Below, one piece after another: positions 6,875 through 14,661 of a stretch of DNA of 22,016 bases (within the stretch, counting starts at the first letter, position 1; the number at the start of each line of letters is the position of its first letter). A program made the translations under genes and the position numbers. The notes under the pieces were generated by a model. It made no database searches. It saw nothing but the letters and a program-made list of their open reading frames with translations, and had not been told where the DNA came from. The stretch comes from an uncultured Oscillospiraceae bacterium (GTDB lineage Bacteria > Bacillota > Clostridia > Oscillospirales > Oscillospiraceae), in contig CAKTPI010000015.1 of assembly GCA_934591635.1 (NCBI GenBank), forward strand, positions 1 through 22,016, read 5' to 3'.

Positions 6875-8944
6875 ATGAAAAAATTTTTGGCAATCCTGCT
6901 GGTTCTGAGCATGGTTTTGTCCCTGGCTGCCTGCGCTTCCACAGATAACAAGGCAACCGAGGCTCCCACAGAAGCAGCAACCGAGGTAGTGACGGAAGAA
7001 GCTACCGAAGCGACCACGGAAGAAGCAACCGAAGAAGTTACAGAAGAGGCAACCGAGGCTCCCGCCGAGGCTGCTGTTCCCATGACGCATGCAGAGTACA
7101 TTGCTGCCGAGCTGGACAGCGAAGTCTGCGTCGAGACCTACGTCCAGGCCCACCAGTCCTGGTGGGATGGTAAGATTACCGTTTATGCTCAGAGCGAAGA
7201 CGGCGCTTACCTGATTTATAACATGGCCTGCGCCGAAGAGGATGCATCCAAGCTGGTTCCCGGCACCAAGATCCTGGTCAAGGGCGTCAAGTCTGAGTGG
7301 TCCGGCGAGGTCGAGATCGTGGATGCCACCTTCGAGATCGAAGAGGGCAGCTTCATTGCTGAGCCCGTCGATGTTACCGACCTGCTGGGCAAGGAAGAGC
7401 TGATCGACCATCAGAACGAGTTCGTTTCCGTCAAGGGCCTGACCGTTGAAAAGGTCGAGTACAAGAACGGCGAGCCGGGCGATGACATCTATGTTACCTT
7501 TGGCATCGGTGAGCTGACCGCAGAGTTCTGCGTGGAAGCCTACCTGACTGGCCCGGAGACCGAACTGTACGCTGCTGTCGGTGCCCTGAAGGCCGGCGAC
7601 GTGGTGGATGTAGAGGGCTTCCTGTACTGGTACAACGGAGCCAACACGCATCTGACCAAGGTCACTGTTGTTACCCCCGCTGCTGAGGAGAATGCAGAGC
7701 CTGCAGCTGAAGCCCCTGCTGAGGTTGCTGCCGAGGCTGCCGAAGAGGCAAAGGCTCCCCTGAAGATTCGCAGATCTACCACCCGCCCCACTGTTGCTAC
7801 CGAGCCTGTTGAGGAAGAGGTAACAGAGGCCGCAACGGAAGAAGCTACTGAGGAAGCCACAGAAGAGGCTACCGAAGAGGTCACTGAGGCTGCTGCCGAA
7901 GAGACCGCCGCGGCTCCTGCTGAGGTCGTCACCGAGGCTCCTGTGCCCGGTGTCATCACCAAGGTGGCTCTGGTCACCGATGTGGGTACCATTGATGATG
8001 AGTCCTTCAACCAGGCATGCTGGCAGGGCGTTGAGGCCTGGTGCAAGGCCAACAATGTGGAGTATACCTACTATCAGCCCACCGAGGATTCTACCGATGC
8101 CCGCGTGCTGTCCGTTGCCCAGGCTGTGAACGAGGGCGCCAACACCATCGTTATGCCCGGCTACCTGTTTGGCACCACTGTGCTGACCGTGCAGGACGAG
8201 TTCCCCGATGTGTATTTCATTGCCGTTGACGTGGCCGGCGGCGACCTGACCTTCGACTACAGCACCTACTATGATCCCTCTGCCAACGTTGCCTGCCTGA
8301 CCTTCTCTGAGGAGCAGGCCGGTTATCTGGCCGGTTACGCAGCTGTGAAGGAAGGCTACACCAAGCTGGGCTTCCTGGGCGGCATGGCTGTCCCCGCCGT
8401 TATCCGCTACGGCTATGGCTTTGTGCAGGGCGCAGATGCCGCTGCCAAGGAGATGGGCGTGGAAGTGACCATGAACTACACCTACGGCGGCCAGTTCTTC
8501 GGCTCCCCCGAAATCACCGCAAAGATGGAAGGCTGGTACCAGAGCGGTACGGAAGTCATCTTTGCCTGCGGCGGCGGCATCTACACCTCCGCACTGGAAG
8601 CAGCGGAGAAGAATGACGGCAAGGTTATCGGCGTTGACGTGGATCAGAGCCACATCTCCCCGCTGATTATCACCTCTGCCATGAAGCAGCTGCAGAACGT
8701 CACCGAGCTGATGCTGGACACCCTGAACGAGGGCCAGTGGGAAACCTACGGCGGCAAGGTGTCTAACTTCGGCCTGATGGAAGGCGAGTACGTGGGCCTG
8801 CCCACTGCAACCTGGAGCCTGGAGCACTTCACTGTTGACGAGTACAACGCCGTGAAGGAGCAGATCAAGAACGGCGAGGTCACCATCAGCAATGCAACCG
8901 ATGCAATGCCCGAGGTGAGCATCACCGTCAATGAGATTGCCTAA
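6875..8944 (+). CDS. BMP-family (PnrA-like) substrate-binding lipoprotein with two N-terminal OB-like modules
   Basis: A 689-aa lipoprotein. The signal peptide ends in lipobox LAAC with Cys20 as the lipid-modified residue. It is followed by a Thr/Glu-rich linker (about 28-68), two tandem OB-like beta modules (about 79-160 and 180-265, each ending in a GxxxxVxGxxxxW-type strand pattern), a second Glu/Thr linker (about 267-355), and a full basic-membrane-protein domain (361-689). The latter has the family motif VTDVGTIDDESFNQ and a GFLGG strand. BMP/PnrA domains bind nucleosides or purines for an ABC importer. No permease or ATPase gene is nearby, so the protein must work with a transporter encoded elsewhere or act as a sensor. 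AAGGAG precedes the ATG. Family length is normally about 350 aa, so the N-terminal half is an addition. Confidence 0.88.
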   Translation: MKKFLAILLVLSMVLSLAACASTDNKATEAPTEAATEVVTEEATEATTEEATEEVTEEATEAPAEAAVPMTHAEYIAAELDSEVCVETYVQAHQSWWDGKITVYAQSEDGAYLIYNMACAEEDASKLVPGTKILVKGVKSEWSGEVEIVDATFEIEEGSFIAEPVDVTDLLGKEELIDHQNEFVSVKGLTVEKVEYKNGEPGDDIYVTFGIGELTAEFCVEAYLTGPETELYAAVGALKAGDVVDVEGFLYWYNGANTHLTKVTVVTPAAEENAEPAAEAPAEVAAEAAEEAKAPLKIRRSTTRPTVATEPVEEEVTEAATEEATEEATEEATEEVTEAAAEETAAAPAEVVTEAPVPGVITKVALVTDVGTIDDESFNQACWQGVEAWCKANNVEYTYYQPTEDSTDARVLSVAQAVNEGANTIVMPGYLFGTTVLTVQDEFPDVYFIAVDVAGGDLTFDYSTYYDPSANVACLTFSEEQAGYLAGYAAVKEGYTKLGFLGGMAVPAVIRYGYGFVQGADAAAKEMGVEVTMNYTYGGQFFGSPEITAKMEGWYQSGTEVIFACGGGIYTSALEAAEKNDGKVIGVDVDQSHISPLIITSAMKQLQNVTELMLDTLNEGQWETYGGKVSNFGLMEGEYVGLPTATWSLEHFTVDEYNAVKEQIKNGEVTISNATDAMPEVSITVNEIA
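6956..7078 (+). repeat. Thr/Glu/Ala-rich coding repeat, first linker of the BMP lipoprotein
   Basis: Degenerate units encoding TEAATE/ATEEATEE follow the lipobox. The low-complexity tract separates the membrane anchor from the OB-like modules and probably acts as a flexible, acidic spacer at the cell surface. Confidence 0.75.
7807..7920 (+). repeat. Glu/Thr-rich coding repeat, second linker of the BMP lipoprotein
   Basis: A second tract of EEATEEATEE-type units lies between the OB-like modules and the BMP domain. The two linkers share composition but sit at different domain borders, which supports a modular fusion origin. Confidence 0.75.
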
Positions 8945-8965
8945 ATAACTACAGAATGCTTTAAA

Positions 8966-9000
8966 CTCCCCGGAAGTAAAACTTCCGGGGAGCGTTTTTA
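8966..9000 (+). terminator. Strong terminator between the convergent BMP and RCC1 genes
   Basis: CTCCCCGGAAGT / ACTTCCGGGGAG (8966-8977 and 8981-8992) is a perfect 12-bp GC-rich stem with a AAA loop, followed by CGTTTTTATT. It ends the BMP transcript. It may also terminate the convergent minus-strand gene, though the U-tract on that side is weak (GTTTAAAG). Confidence 0.92.
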
Positions 9001-9025
9001 TTAAAAAGGGAAGATATGCCATTTT

Positions 9026-11260
9026 TTAGGGAAGCATCATATTGTCCCAGCCGAGAACGTTGCACTGATCACTGGTGTTCCGCCCAACGGCAACGATGGA
9101 GCCGTCCGCTTTTAACCCGATGGTGTGCCAACCGCCGGCAGAGATGGCGACAATATCCGTCCAATCACTGACATCGCACTGGCCGTAATCGTTGAAACCT
9201 TCCGCAACAACGGTGCCGTCCGCTTTTAAGCCCACGCTGTGGTAATACCCGGCGGAGACGGCTACAATATTTTCCCAGGCACCTACATTGCATTGGTTCT
9301 CGGATTTGCGGCCTACAGCCAGTACCTTGCCATCCCGGGTCAACCCCAGGGTGTGCTCGCCGCCGGCGGAGACTGCCTGCAAATTTTTCCAGGATGAGAC
9401 ATCGCATTGTCCAAATTGATTGTCTCCAGCCGCAATGGCAGTGCAGTCCGCTTGCAGACCAACCGTATGATTTCGGCCGGCACTGATGCCGATGATGTCC
9501 CGCCAGTTGTCCAGGTCGATTCGGCCGTCATTGTCGCAGCCCAGGCCGATGACACGACCGTTGGATTTTAGACCCACCGTGTGCCACTGTCCGGCGGAGA
9601 TAGCGACCATATTGCGCCAGTTTTCCACATTGCCTCGCCCATCTCCGTTGTATCCGGCAGCTACAGCGGTGCCGTCAGTGCGCAGACCAACGGCATGCTC
9701 CCATCCGGCGGAGACGGATGCAATGTTCATCCAGGAACCGACCTGGCACTGTTTTTCCCGATTGTCGCCCACGGCATTTACCATTCTGTCAGACCGCAGG
9801 GCGATGGTAAACCAGCCCCCCGCGCTGATTCGTTCGGGCTCAATAATGTTAGCCCACAGGGCCTTGCTGCGCTCCCGGGCGTCGCTGTAGTCCTGCAGTC
9901 CGCCGAAAATGGCCGCTGCCCGGAAAGCATCCCCTGCGTCCAGCAGGACTTCGGCTTGCCGGTACCAGTCTGACTGGATGCTTTCCGCCCGCCCCTGCGA
10001 ATCCTTGAATCCCCCCAGCGCCTGGAAGGCCGCAATGGCTTCTTCTTCGTTGCCCGCATCCAGCAGCGTTTCCGCTGCTTCGTAGTGTTTCTGGGGAATC
10101 CAATATTTTGTTACATACAAGTAGCCGGAGACGCTGACCATTGCAAGTGCTGCAATCATGGCGCCTATGCGGATGAGGGCACGCCTTACCCGGTGTTCCG
10201 GTTCTTTTTTTGCGGCTTTTTGCGCAGCCGCCCGTTTGCGGCACTGCACTGTCTGCAAATTGGAATCCCGCCAGCCGGGGATTTGGGAATACAGTGCAGC
10301 AGCCTGTTTGGCATCTCCGCGCTGCATGGCCTCCTTTGCAGCTTGATAAACGCCATCCCGCCGCAGATCTTCTGCTTGCTGGAGGCATTGCTGCATCCGT
10401 GCTTTGGAATCCTTGTAGGAATCAAGCTGCCCAAAGCGCCGGGCAGCCAGCCGCAGACTTTCATTGTCCGACGCCCGTTCCATTTTCTGTACCGCCTGCT
10501 GATAGGCGGCTTCGACCTGTCCCAGCTCCTTGCCGCGCTGTATCTGCTTTGCACAGCCAAGAAGAAAGTTCTTCAGGTCTCCATCTGCGTATTGCAGCGC
10601 CTTTTGGTAGTGTGCGTCCTTTGTGAGGTCTGCGCCGCAGCCGGGCAGCTCCTTTGGTGTGGCACATTTTTGCTCTGCCAATAGCCTGCCTAGGTAAGCC
10701 ATGGCTTTGTCTGGCTGGGTAGCCAGTACCTCCCGGAAGCAGCCGTCTGCGGATTCCCAGTCGGACTGCTTGAGCAGCCGGAAGCCCTGCTTGATGGCTT
10801 CTTCTGCTGGGCGGGCAGCCTGGGGTTCCGGTTCTCCTGTGCAATCCGCAATTTTGCGGGCTTCCTTTTCGTATTGCAGCTGTACGGCCCCGCTGGACAG
10901 AGAAAGCGCTGCCAGATAATCTCCGCATTCCAGAAAGTGTCCGGCTTCCGGCCGCAGGACAACAGGGCGGTAGGCACCGTCTTCTTCAATGTACTGTACG
11001 CCAAACCGGCACAGGGCGCTGCACCAGCAGCTTTCGGCATCGGTTTCATCCGTTTCCAGGAGCTTTTGGTAAACTGCCAGTGCTTTGTCAAATTTTCCGG
11101 CACGCCGCAGGTAATTGCCGCAGTTGTGAGCAGAGACATGCTGCTTGTCGGTATTTTGAGGCAGGGTCATTACCGCTCCACAGCTGGAGCAGGTGCCCAT
11201 GTGATTCTCCGGAAAGGGGGAGACGTTCCCGCCGCAGTATTTACATTTTAAGCTTGCCAA
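9026..11260 (-). CDS. Membrane-anchored zinc-ribbon / TPR / RCC1-repeat protein
   Basis: A 744-aa protein of unknown function with a clear domain order. An N-terminal zinc ribbon has C6-x2-C9 and C24-x2-C27. TPR-like helical repeats follow up to about residue 350 (GNYLRRAGKFDKALAVYQKLL and similar). A basic stretch and one membrane segment lie at about 362-383. Two more TPR-like units (AAETLLDAGNEEEAI, AEVLLDAGDAF) come next, and seven RCC1-like repeats of about 38 residues fill about 483-744. By the positive-inside rule (RRALIR before the helix) the zinc ribbon should be cytoplasmic and the RCC1 part outside. I start at the TTG at 11260 because the promoter -10 covers an in-frame ATG at 11287, which must be untranscribed; GGTGAG and AAGG lie just upstream of the TTG. 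It is a single-gene unit, convergent with the BMP gene. Confidence 0.85.
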   Translation of the reverse strand: MASLKCKYCGGNVSPFPENHMGTCSSCGAVMTLPQNTDKQHVSAHNCGNYLRRAGKFDKALAVYQKLLETDETDAESCWCSALCRFGVQYIEEDGAYRPVVLRPEAGHFLECGDYLAALSLSSGAVQLQYEKEARKIADCTGEPEPQAARPAEEAIKQGFRLLKQSDWESADGCFREVLATQPDKAMAYLGRLLAEQKCATPKELPGCGADLTKDAHYQKALQYADGDLKNFLLGCAKQIQRGKELGQVEAAYQQAVQKMERASDNESLRLAARRFGQLDSYKDSKARMQQCLQQAEDLRRDGVYQAAKEAMQRGDAKQAAALYSQIPGWRDSNLQTVQCRKRAAAQKAAKKEPEHRVRRALIRIGAMIAALAMVSVSGYLYVTKYWIPQKHYEAAETLLDAGNEEEAIAAFQALGGFKDSQGRAESIQSDWYRQAEVLLDAGDAFRAAAIFGGLQDYSDARERSKALWANIIEPERISAGGWFTIALRSDRMVNAVGDNREKQCQVGSWMNIASVSAGWEHAVGLRTDGTAVAAGYNGDGRGNVENWRNMVAISAGQWHTVGLKSNGRVIGLGCDNDGRIDLDNWRDIIGISAGRNHTVGLQADCTAIAAGDNQFGQCDVSSWKNLQAVSAGGEHTLGLTRDGKVLAVGRKSENQCNVGAWENIVAVSAGYYHSVGLKADGTVVAEGFNDYGQCDVSDWTDIVAISAGGWHTIGLKADGSIVAVGRNTSDQCNVLGWDNMMLP
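9029..9814 (-). repeat. Seven tandem RCC1-like repeats (about 114-bp period)
   Basis: Each unit encodes about 38 residues with the pattern WHTVGLKxDGxVxAxGxNxxGQCxVxxWxxIVAISAG. Seven copies are seen, the last ending at the stop codon. Seven blades would close a beta-propeller; the unit is shorter than in eukaryotic RCC1, a form common in bacterial proteins. Confidence 0.88.
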
Positions 11261-11285
11261 GCACTCACCGCCTTTTCTGTCTGTC

Positions 11286-11314
11286 ATTATATGGGTGGTA
11301 TGTCCGAAAGTCAA
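11286..11314 (-). promoter_or_regulatory. Promoter of the zinc-ribbon/RCC1 gene
   Basis: On the minus strand, TTGACT (11309-11314) and TATAAT (11286-11291) are separated by 17 bp, close to consensus. The predicted start near 11279 leaves a leader of about 20 nt before the TTG at 11260. The promoter decides the start codon, since two longer in-frame candidates lie inside it. Confidence 0.88.
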
Positions 11315-11348
11315 CGGAAATATGCGAATGCAATCAAATCATAAGAAA

Positions 11349-11382
11349 TGCGGGGGCAGCTCATGAAAGAGATGCCCCCGCA
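11349..11382 (-). terminator. Terminator of the GH3 gene
   Basis: TGCGGGGGCA / TGCCCCCGCA is a perfect 10-bp stem (11349-11358, 11373-11382) with a 14-nt loop, starting 8 nt after the stop codon. On the minus strand it is followed by TTTCTTATGATTTG, a moderate U-rich tail. Confidence 0.8.
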
Positions 11383-11390
11383 ATATCAGA

Positions 11391-13586
11391 TTAGGAAAGA
11401 GTGCCGCCGTAATTCAGCCCAAACCCGTAGTCATACCGGTTTCCGCATTCATCCGTGTGCGGCTCCAGATCCAGTGCCACATCCTCACAGTGGCGCTCCA
11501 CTGTTCCCATGTCCTTGGGAATTTGCAGCGGAAGCCGCCCGGTGGGGGCATAGTCGCCGAATACAATGTCCAGCACCGCCTGGGTAGAAACACCAAATTC
11601 GGCAACAATGGCGTCGGTCTGACGTTCAAATTCTGCCACAACCATGGGATTGCTGATGCAGGCGCAGACGATGACAGGCTTGCCGCCCATTTTTTTGCGG
11701 GTATCCAGAATGTTATCCAGATCCTGCTCATTATAAGCGGTGTTTGTTTTTCCGCGATAGCTGCGATTGGTAAAATCCTCCCGGAAATCGCCGCCTGCAA
11801 TGGAAACGGCGCGGGCTTCCTTTGCTGTATACGGGCGATATTGCAGCGTGATGGGCAGATAGCCGTTACCTGCATCCTCTGCATCATAGCAGTTGCAGCT
11901 GGGGCTTTCAATGAAAACGATGGCCGCATCAGCCTCCTCTGCGTGTTCTACTCGGGTGCCGTAGCGCGTAATCAGCGATGCCGCTACCGGGTCAATATCC
12001 TGAGCGGGCAGCTTCTGCCGCATGAAGCTCATGCTCTCCCGGATGTGACGGTTGGGAATATAGAGCTTCAGTCCCTTTTTCAGCGGGAGAACCTGCCCCT
12101 TATTCTTCAGCAGGACGATGCTCTTGTGCTGGGCCAGCATTCCGTGACGGACGAATTCCTCACAGCCAACGACCTTTGCGGACTGCTCCGGATTCAGATA
12201 CGGATCCTCAAACAGGCCGCACTGGAAGATGTTTTTCAGCAGCCGCGCCGCAGACAGCTCCATCCGTGCCCGCATGGCCGCTTCGCCGAATTGCTTGCAG
12301 CCGATTTGGTAGGCTTCGAGAATGGGAGCAATGGAGCTGTTGCCGCCGAATTGATCCACACCGTTCATGATGGCGATCAGATGCCGCTCGGCTTCGGTGT
12401 ATCGCTCCATGCCGTAGCACCGGGACCCAAAACCCTCGACGGTTGGATTTGGGTCGCCGGTAATGCCCCAGTCTGTGCAGACGACACCCTGGTAGTCATA
12501 TTTTCCCCGCAGCAGATCCCGGATGATGTACTCGCTGTAGGAGTTTCCCACATTTTTATGGTTCTTGGTGTCCAGTCCCCAAGAGACGGTGTAGTACGGC
12601 ATTACTGCGGCGGCAGCTTTGGTGCCCCCGTCCAGCCGGAAGGCGGCCTCGGTAAAAGGTTTCAGGTGCTCCTGGGCATTGCTTCCGGGATAGACCGCAT
12701 ATTCGCCGAAGGCATAGTGGGCGTCTCTTCCGCCTTCGCCGGTGCCGCCGCCGGGCCAGTGCTTTACCATGGTGTTGACGCTCTCCATGCCCCAGCCACC
12801 GGTGGCGGGAGTGGTCTGCATTCCGTCGCAGTAGGCCTTTACCATTTGCTTGCTGGCCTCGGTCTGCATTCCCAGGGTGTCGATGAAGCGCATCCATCTG
12901 GGTTCCGTGCACAGGTCAATTTGGGGGCCGAGGGCGGTGCAGATGCCCATGGCACGGTATTCTCTGGAGGCGTCCTCGGCAAACTGGCGCACGACCTCCG
13001 GCTCAAAGCATGCGGCAAAGCCAACTCCCTCGGGCCACTTACTCACACTCTCGCCGCCGGTGCGGAATTCCACGGTGGAAGAATCGCGGGCTCCGTTACG
13101 GGGATCCGTGGAGATGTTGACCGGGATGCCGTGGGGCATGGCCTCTGCCATTTTTTGCAGCTCGTTGTTCCATTTTGCACTGGTGGCTGCATCCTTCACG
13201 GTTGTCAGCAGAACGTGGCGGATGTGTTCTTTTTCCAGAAATTCCTGCTGCTGATCGGACAGTGCATACGCTTCGCATCCGGCATCCTGAAAGGGTTTAC
13301 CGCCGTAGGTGCCTACAAAGGGCATCCGGGTGCCGGGCACGGACTGATGGGGGGAATAGAGCATCAATCCGGCAATTTCCTCCAGTGTCAGGCGTTGGGC
13401 AAGGTCTGAGGCCCGTGCCCAGTCATCCAGCCGCCAATCCTCATAGGGGAGCAGCGTCCCGGTTCGCTCCAAATCCTTGAAGAAAAGCCCGTCCTGCTGA
13501 ATCAGGGTCACACCGCTGTCCTGGCTCCAGCTCAAGTTCCTTCCGGGCTGTTCCAGATAGTTAATTCCGTCCGCTTTTTGCTTCAT
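11391..13586 (-). CDS. Glycoside hydrolase family 3 (beta-glucosidase/beta-xylosidase type)
   Basis: A 731-aa GH3 enzyme with an N-terminal (alpha/beta)8 domain and a C-terminal alpha/beta sandwich. The nucleophile is D372 in VVCTDWG. KHWPGGG (from 275) is the family's substrate-binding KH segment, and LGPQIDLCTEPRW is the conserved region before it. The second domain starts near HKSIVLLKNKGQVLPL, and the chain ends with the GDYAPTGRLPLQIP and YDYGFGLNYGG elements. No signal peptide and no fibronectin-III tail are seen, so it is probably cytoplasmic and acts on imported oligosaccharides by removing non-reducing beta-linked sugars. The exact sugar cannot be read. The start is the ATG at 13586 (AAAGGA 10 nt upstream); a frame extension upstream runs into the leader hairpin. 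It has its own promoter and probable operator. No transporter genes flank it. Confidence 0.9.
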   Translation of the reverse strand: MKQKADGINYLEQPGRNLSWSQDSGVTLIQQDGLFFKDLERTGTLLPYEDWRLDDWARASDLAQRLTLEEIAGLMLYSPHQSVPGTRMPFVGTYGGKPFQDAGCEAYALSDQQQEFLEKEHIRHVLLTTVKDAATSAKWNNELQKMAEAMPHGIPVNISTDPRNGARDSSTVEFRTGGESVSKWPEGVGFAACFEPEVVRQFAEDASREYRAMGICTALGPQIDLCTEPRWMRFIDTLGMQTEASKQMVKAYCDGMQTTPATGGWGMESVNTMVKHWPGGGTGEGGRDAHYAFGEYAVYPGSNAQEHLKPFTEAAFRLDGGTKAAAAVMPYYTVSWGLDTKNHKNVGNSYSEYIIRDLLRGKYDYQGVVCTDWGITGDPNPTVEGFGSRCYGMERYTEAERHLIAIMNGVDQFGGNSSIAPILEAYQIGCKQFGEAAMRARMELSAARLLKNIFQCGLFEDPYLNPEQSAKVVGCEEFVRHGMLAQHKSIVLLKNKGQVLPLKKGLKLYIPNRHIRESMSFMRQKLPAQDIDPVAASLITRYGTRVEHAEEADAAIVFIESPSCNCYDAEDAGNGYLPITLQYRPYTAKEARAVSIAGGDFREDFTNRSYRGKTNTAYNEQDLDNILDTRKKMGGKPVIVCACISNPMVVAEFERQTDAIVAEFGVSTQAVLDIVFGDYAPTGRLPLQIPKDMGTVERHCEDVALDLEPHTDECGNRYDYGFGLNYGGTLS

Positions 13587-13615
13587 AACCGCACCGTCCT
13601 TTTTATTAAAAATAC

Positions 13616-13653
13616 GCAGGGGCAGCAGGTAAAACAACGCCTGCTGCCCCTGC
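13616..13653 (-). terminator. Terminator-like hairpin between the broken reductase gene and GH3
   Basis: GCAGGGGCAGCAGG / CCTGCTGCCCCTGC is a perfect 14-bp stem with a 10-nt loop, followed on the minus strand by GTATTTTTAAT. It looks like an intrinsic terminator for the aldo/keto reductase region. However, it lies downstream of the predicted GH3 promoter, inside the GH3 leader, so it could also attenuate GH3 transcription. Confidence 0.8.
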
Positions 13654-13664
13654 CAGACACAGTG

Positions 13665-13693
13665 AGCATATCATCTTTACATGGGAATGTAAA
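13665..13693 (-). promoter_or_regulatory. Predicted promoter of the GH3 gene
   Basis: On the minus strand, TTTACA (13688-13693) and TATGCT (13665-13670) are separated by 17 bp. The start would fall near 13658, at the foot of the 13616-13653 hairpin. The match is moderate but supported by the palindrome lying on it. Confidence 0.55.
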
Positions 13694-13694
13694 G
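13675..13694. promoter_or_regulatory. Operator-like palindrome over the GH3 promoter
   Basis: CTTTACAT (13675-13682) and ATGTAAAG (13687-13694) are perfect 8-bp arms with a 4-nt centre. The 20-bp palindrome covers the -35 and most of the spacer of the predicted GH3 promoter. The regulator is unknown; a sugar-responsive repressor is a reasonable guess for a glycosidase gene. Confidence 0.6.
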
Positions 13695-13698
13695 CAGT

Positions 13699-14649
13699 TT
13701 ATTTCTTTTCATTGACCAAAATCACGCCCTGCGGAGGATTGGCATCCAGCGGCCCCCTGATGGGGTGGGGGACATAGGGCTCTTCCAGATAGGCAACATC
13801 GGCCTTGGTCAGCGGCACTGCAAAGGCACCGGCGGCATCGGTCAGGTAGCTTGCCTTGGTCGCGCCGATGATGGGGCAGTGACACCCTTCATCCACTGCC
13901 AGGCAATGGCAATCTGGGACATTTTGCATTCGTATTTGCCGGCCAATTCGGCCACCCGCTCTACAATGGCAATGTCCTGCTCCTCGGTCTTGTCGTATTT
14001 CCCCATGGCGACCCGGTCGGTCTTGCTGCGCAGACTGTCGGAATTCCAGGTTCTTCTGGTTAAGTGTCCGGCAGCCAGAGGGCTGTAGGGCATCAGAGAG
14101 ACGTTCATCTGCTTGCAGATGGGAATCATCTCCCGCTCATCCTCCCGGTAGAGCAAATTGTAATGGTTTTCCATGGCGCAGAACTGTGTCCAGCCATGAT
14201 CCTTTGCCGCCTGCTGCATGTTGTGGAACTGATAGCCATACATGGCGGAAGCACCGATGGCCCGCACCTTCCCAGCCTGCACCAACTCATGCAGGGCTTC
14301 CATGGTCTCCTCAATGGGGGTATCATAGTCAAAGCGGTGGATAATATACAGATCCAGATAATCCGTCCCAAGCCGCTTCAGGGTTCCTTCAATTTCCCGG
14401 GCAATGGCGGCGTGGGAGAGGCGACCCTCGTTGAAGTAAACCTTGGAGGCAATTACCACTTTGTCCCGGGTAACCATTTTCTTCAGGGCCCGGCCCAGGT
14501 ATTCCTCACTGGTTCCGGCGGAGTAGCCATTGGCAGTGTCAAAAAAATTGATGCCCAAATCCAGAGCATGGCCGATGACCTGGGTGCTGGCAGCCCACGC
14601 ACAGCTTGGATACCGTGATATCTGTATTCCCGAGTTTCGCGTATTCCAT
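13699..14649 (-). pseudogene. Aldo/keto reductase, disrupted by an internal deletion and a frameshift
   Basis: The gene starts at the ATG at 14649 with a strong AAGGAGG site and reads MEYAKLGNTDITVSKLCVGC. It then jumps near 14588 into another frame at VIGHALDLGINFFDTANGYS. In intact relatives about 15-20 residues lie between these parts, so a small deletion not divisible by three is implied. The middle keeps the catalytic residues of the family: Asp and Tyr in FDTANGYS, Lys in IASK, His in IIHRFDYD. Near 13873-13876 a run of four G (plus strand) appears one base short. WQWMKGVTAP is followed by out-of-frame SSARPRQAT, while the expected continuation IIGATKASYLTDAAGAF is found in the neighbouring frame down to 13699. 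The family reduces carbonyls with NADPH. With two lesions it is probably non-functional, barring assembly errors. It lies 12 nt after the TetR gene. Confidence 0.88.
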
Positions 14650-14661
14650 GAGATATCCTCC

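Noticed and set aside
6004..7101. 365-codon minus-strand frame across sfsA
   Set aside because: It covers sfsA, the BMP promoter and the signal peptide of the BMP protein in antisense, with a low-complexity N terminus mirrored from the Thr/Glu repeat.
6860..9022. 720-codon open frame on the minus strand opposite the BMP lipoprotein gene
   Set aside because: It is antisense to a gene with lipobox, BMP motifs, promoter and terminator. Its long openness comes from the codon bias of the Glu/Thr/Ala-rich gene; its His/Leu/Gly/Ser-rich translation has no recognisable domain, and it runs through the terminator.
11286..11314. ATG at 11287 and TTG at 11314 as starts of the RCC1 gene
   Set aside because: Both lie inside the -10 and -35 boxes of a near-consensus promoter and would not be transcribed.
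11457..13409. 650-codon open frame on the plus strand opposite the GH3 gene
   Set aside because: Antisense shadow: no ribosome site, no domain, and the opposite strand encodes a complete GH3 enzyme.
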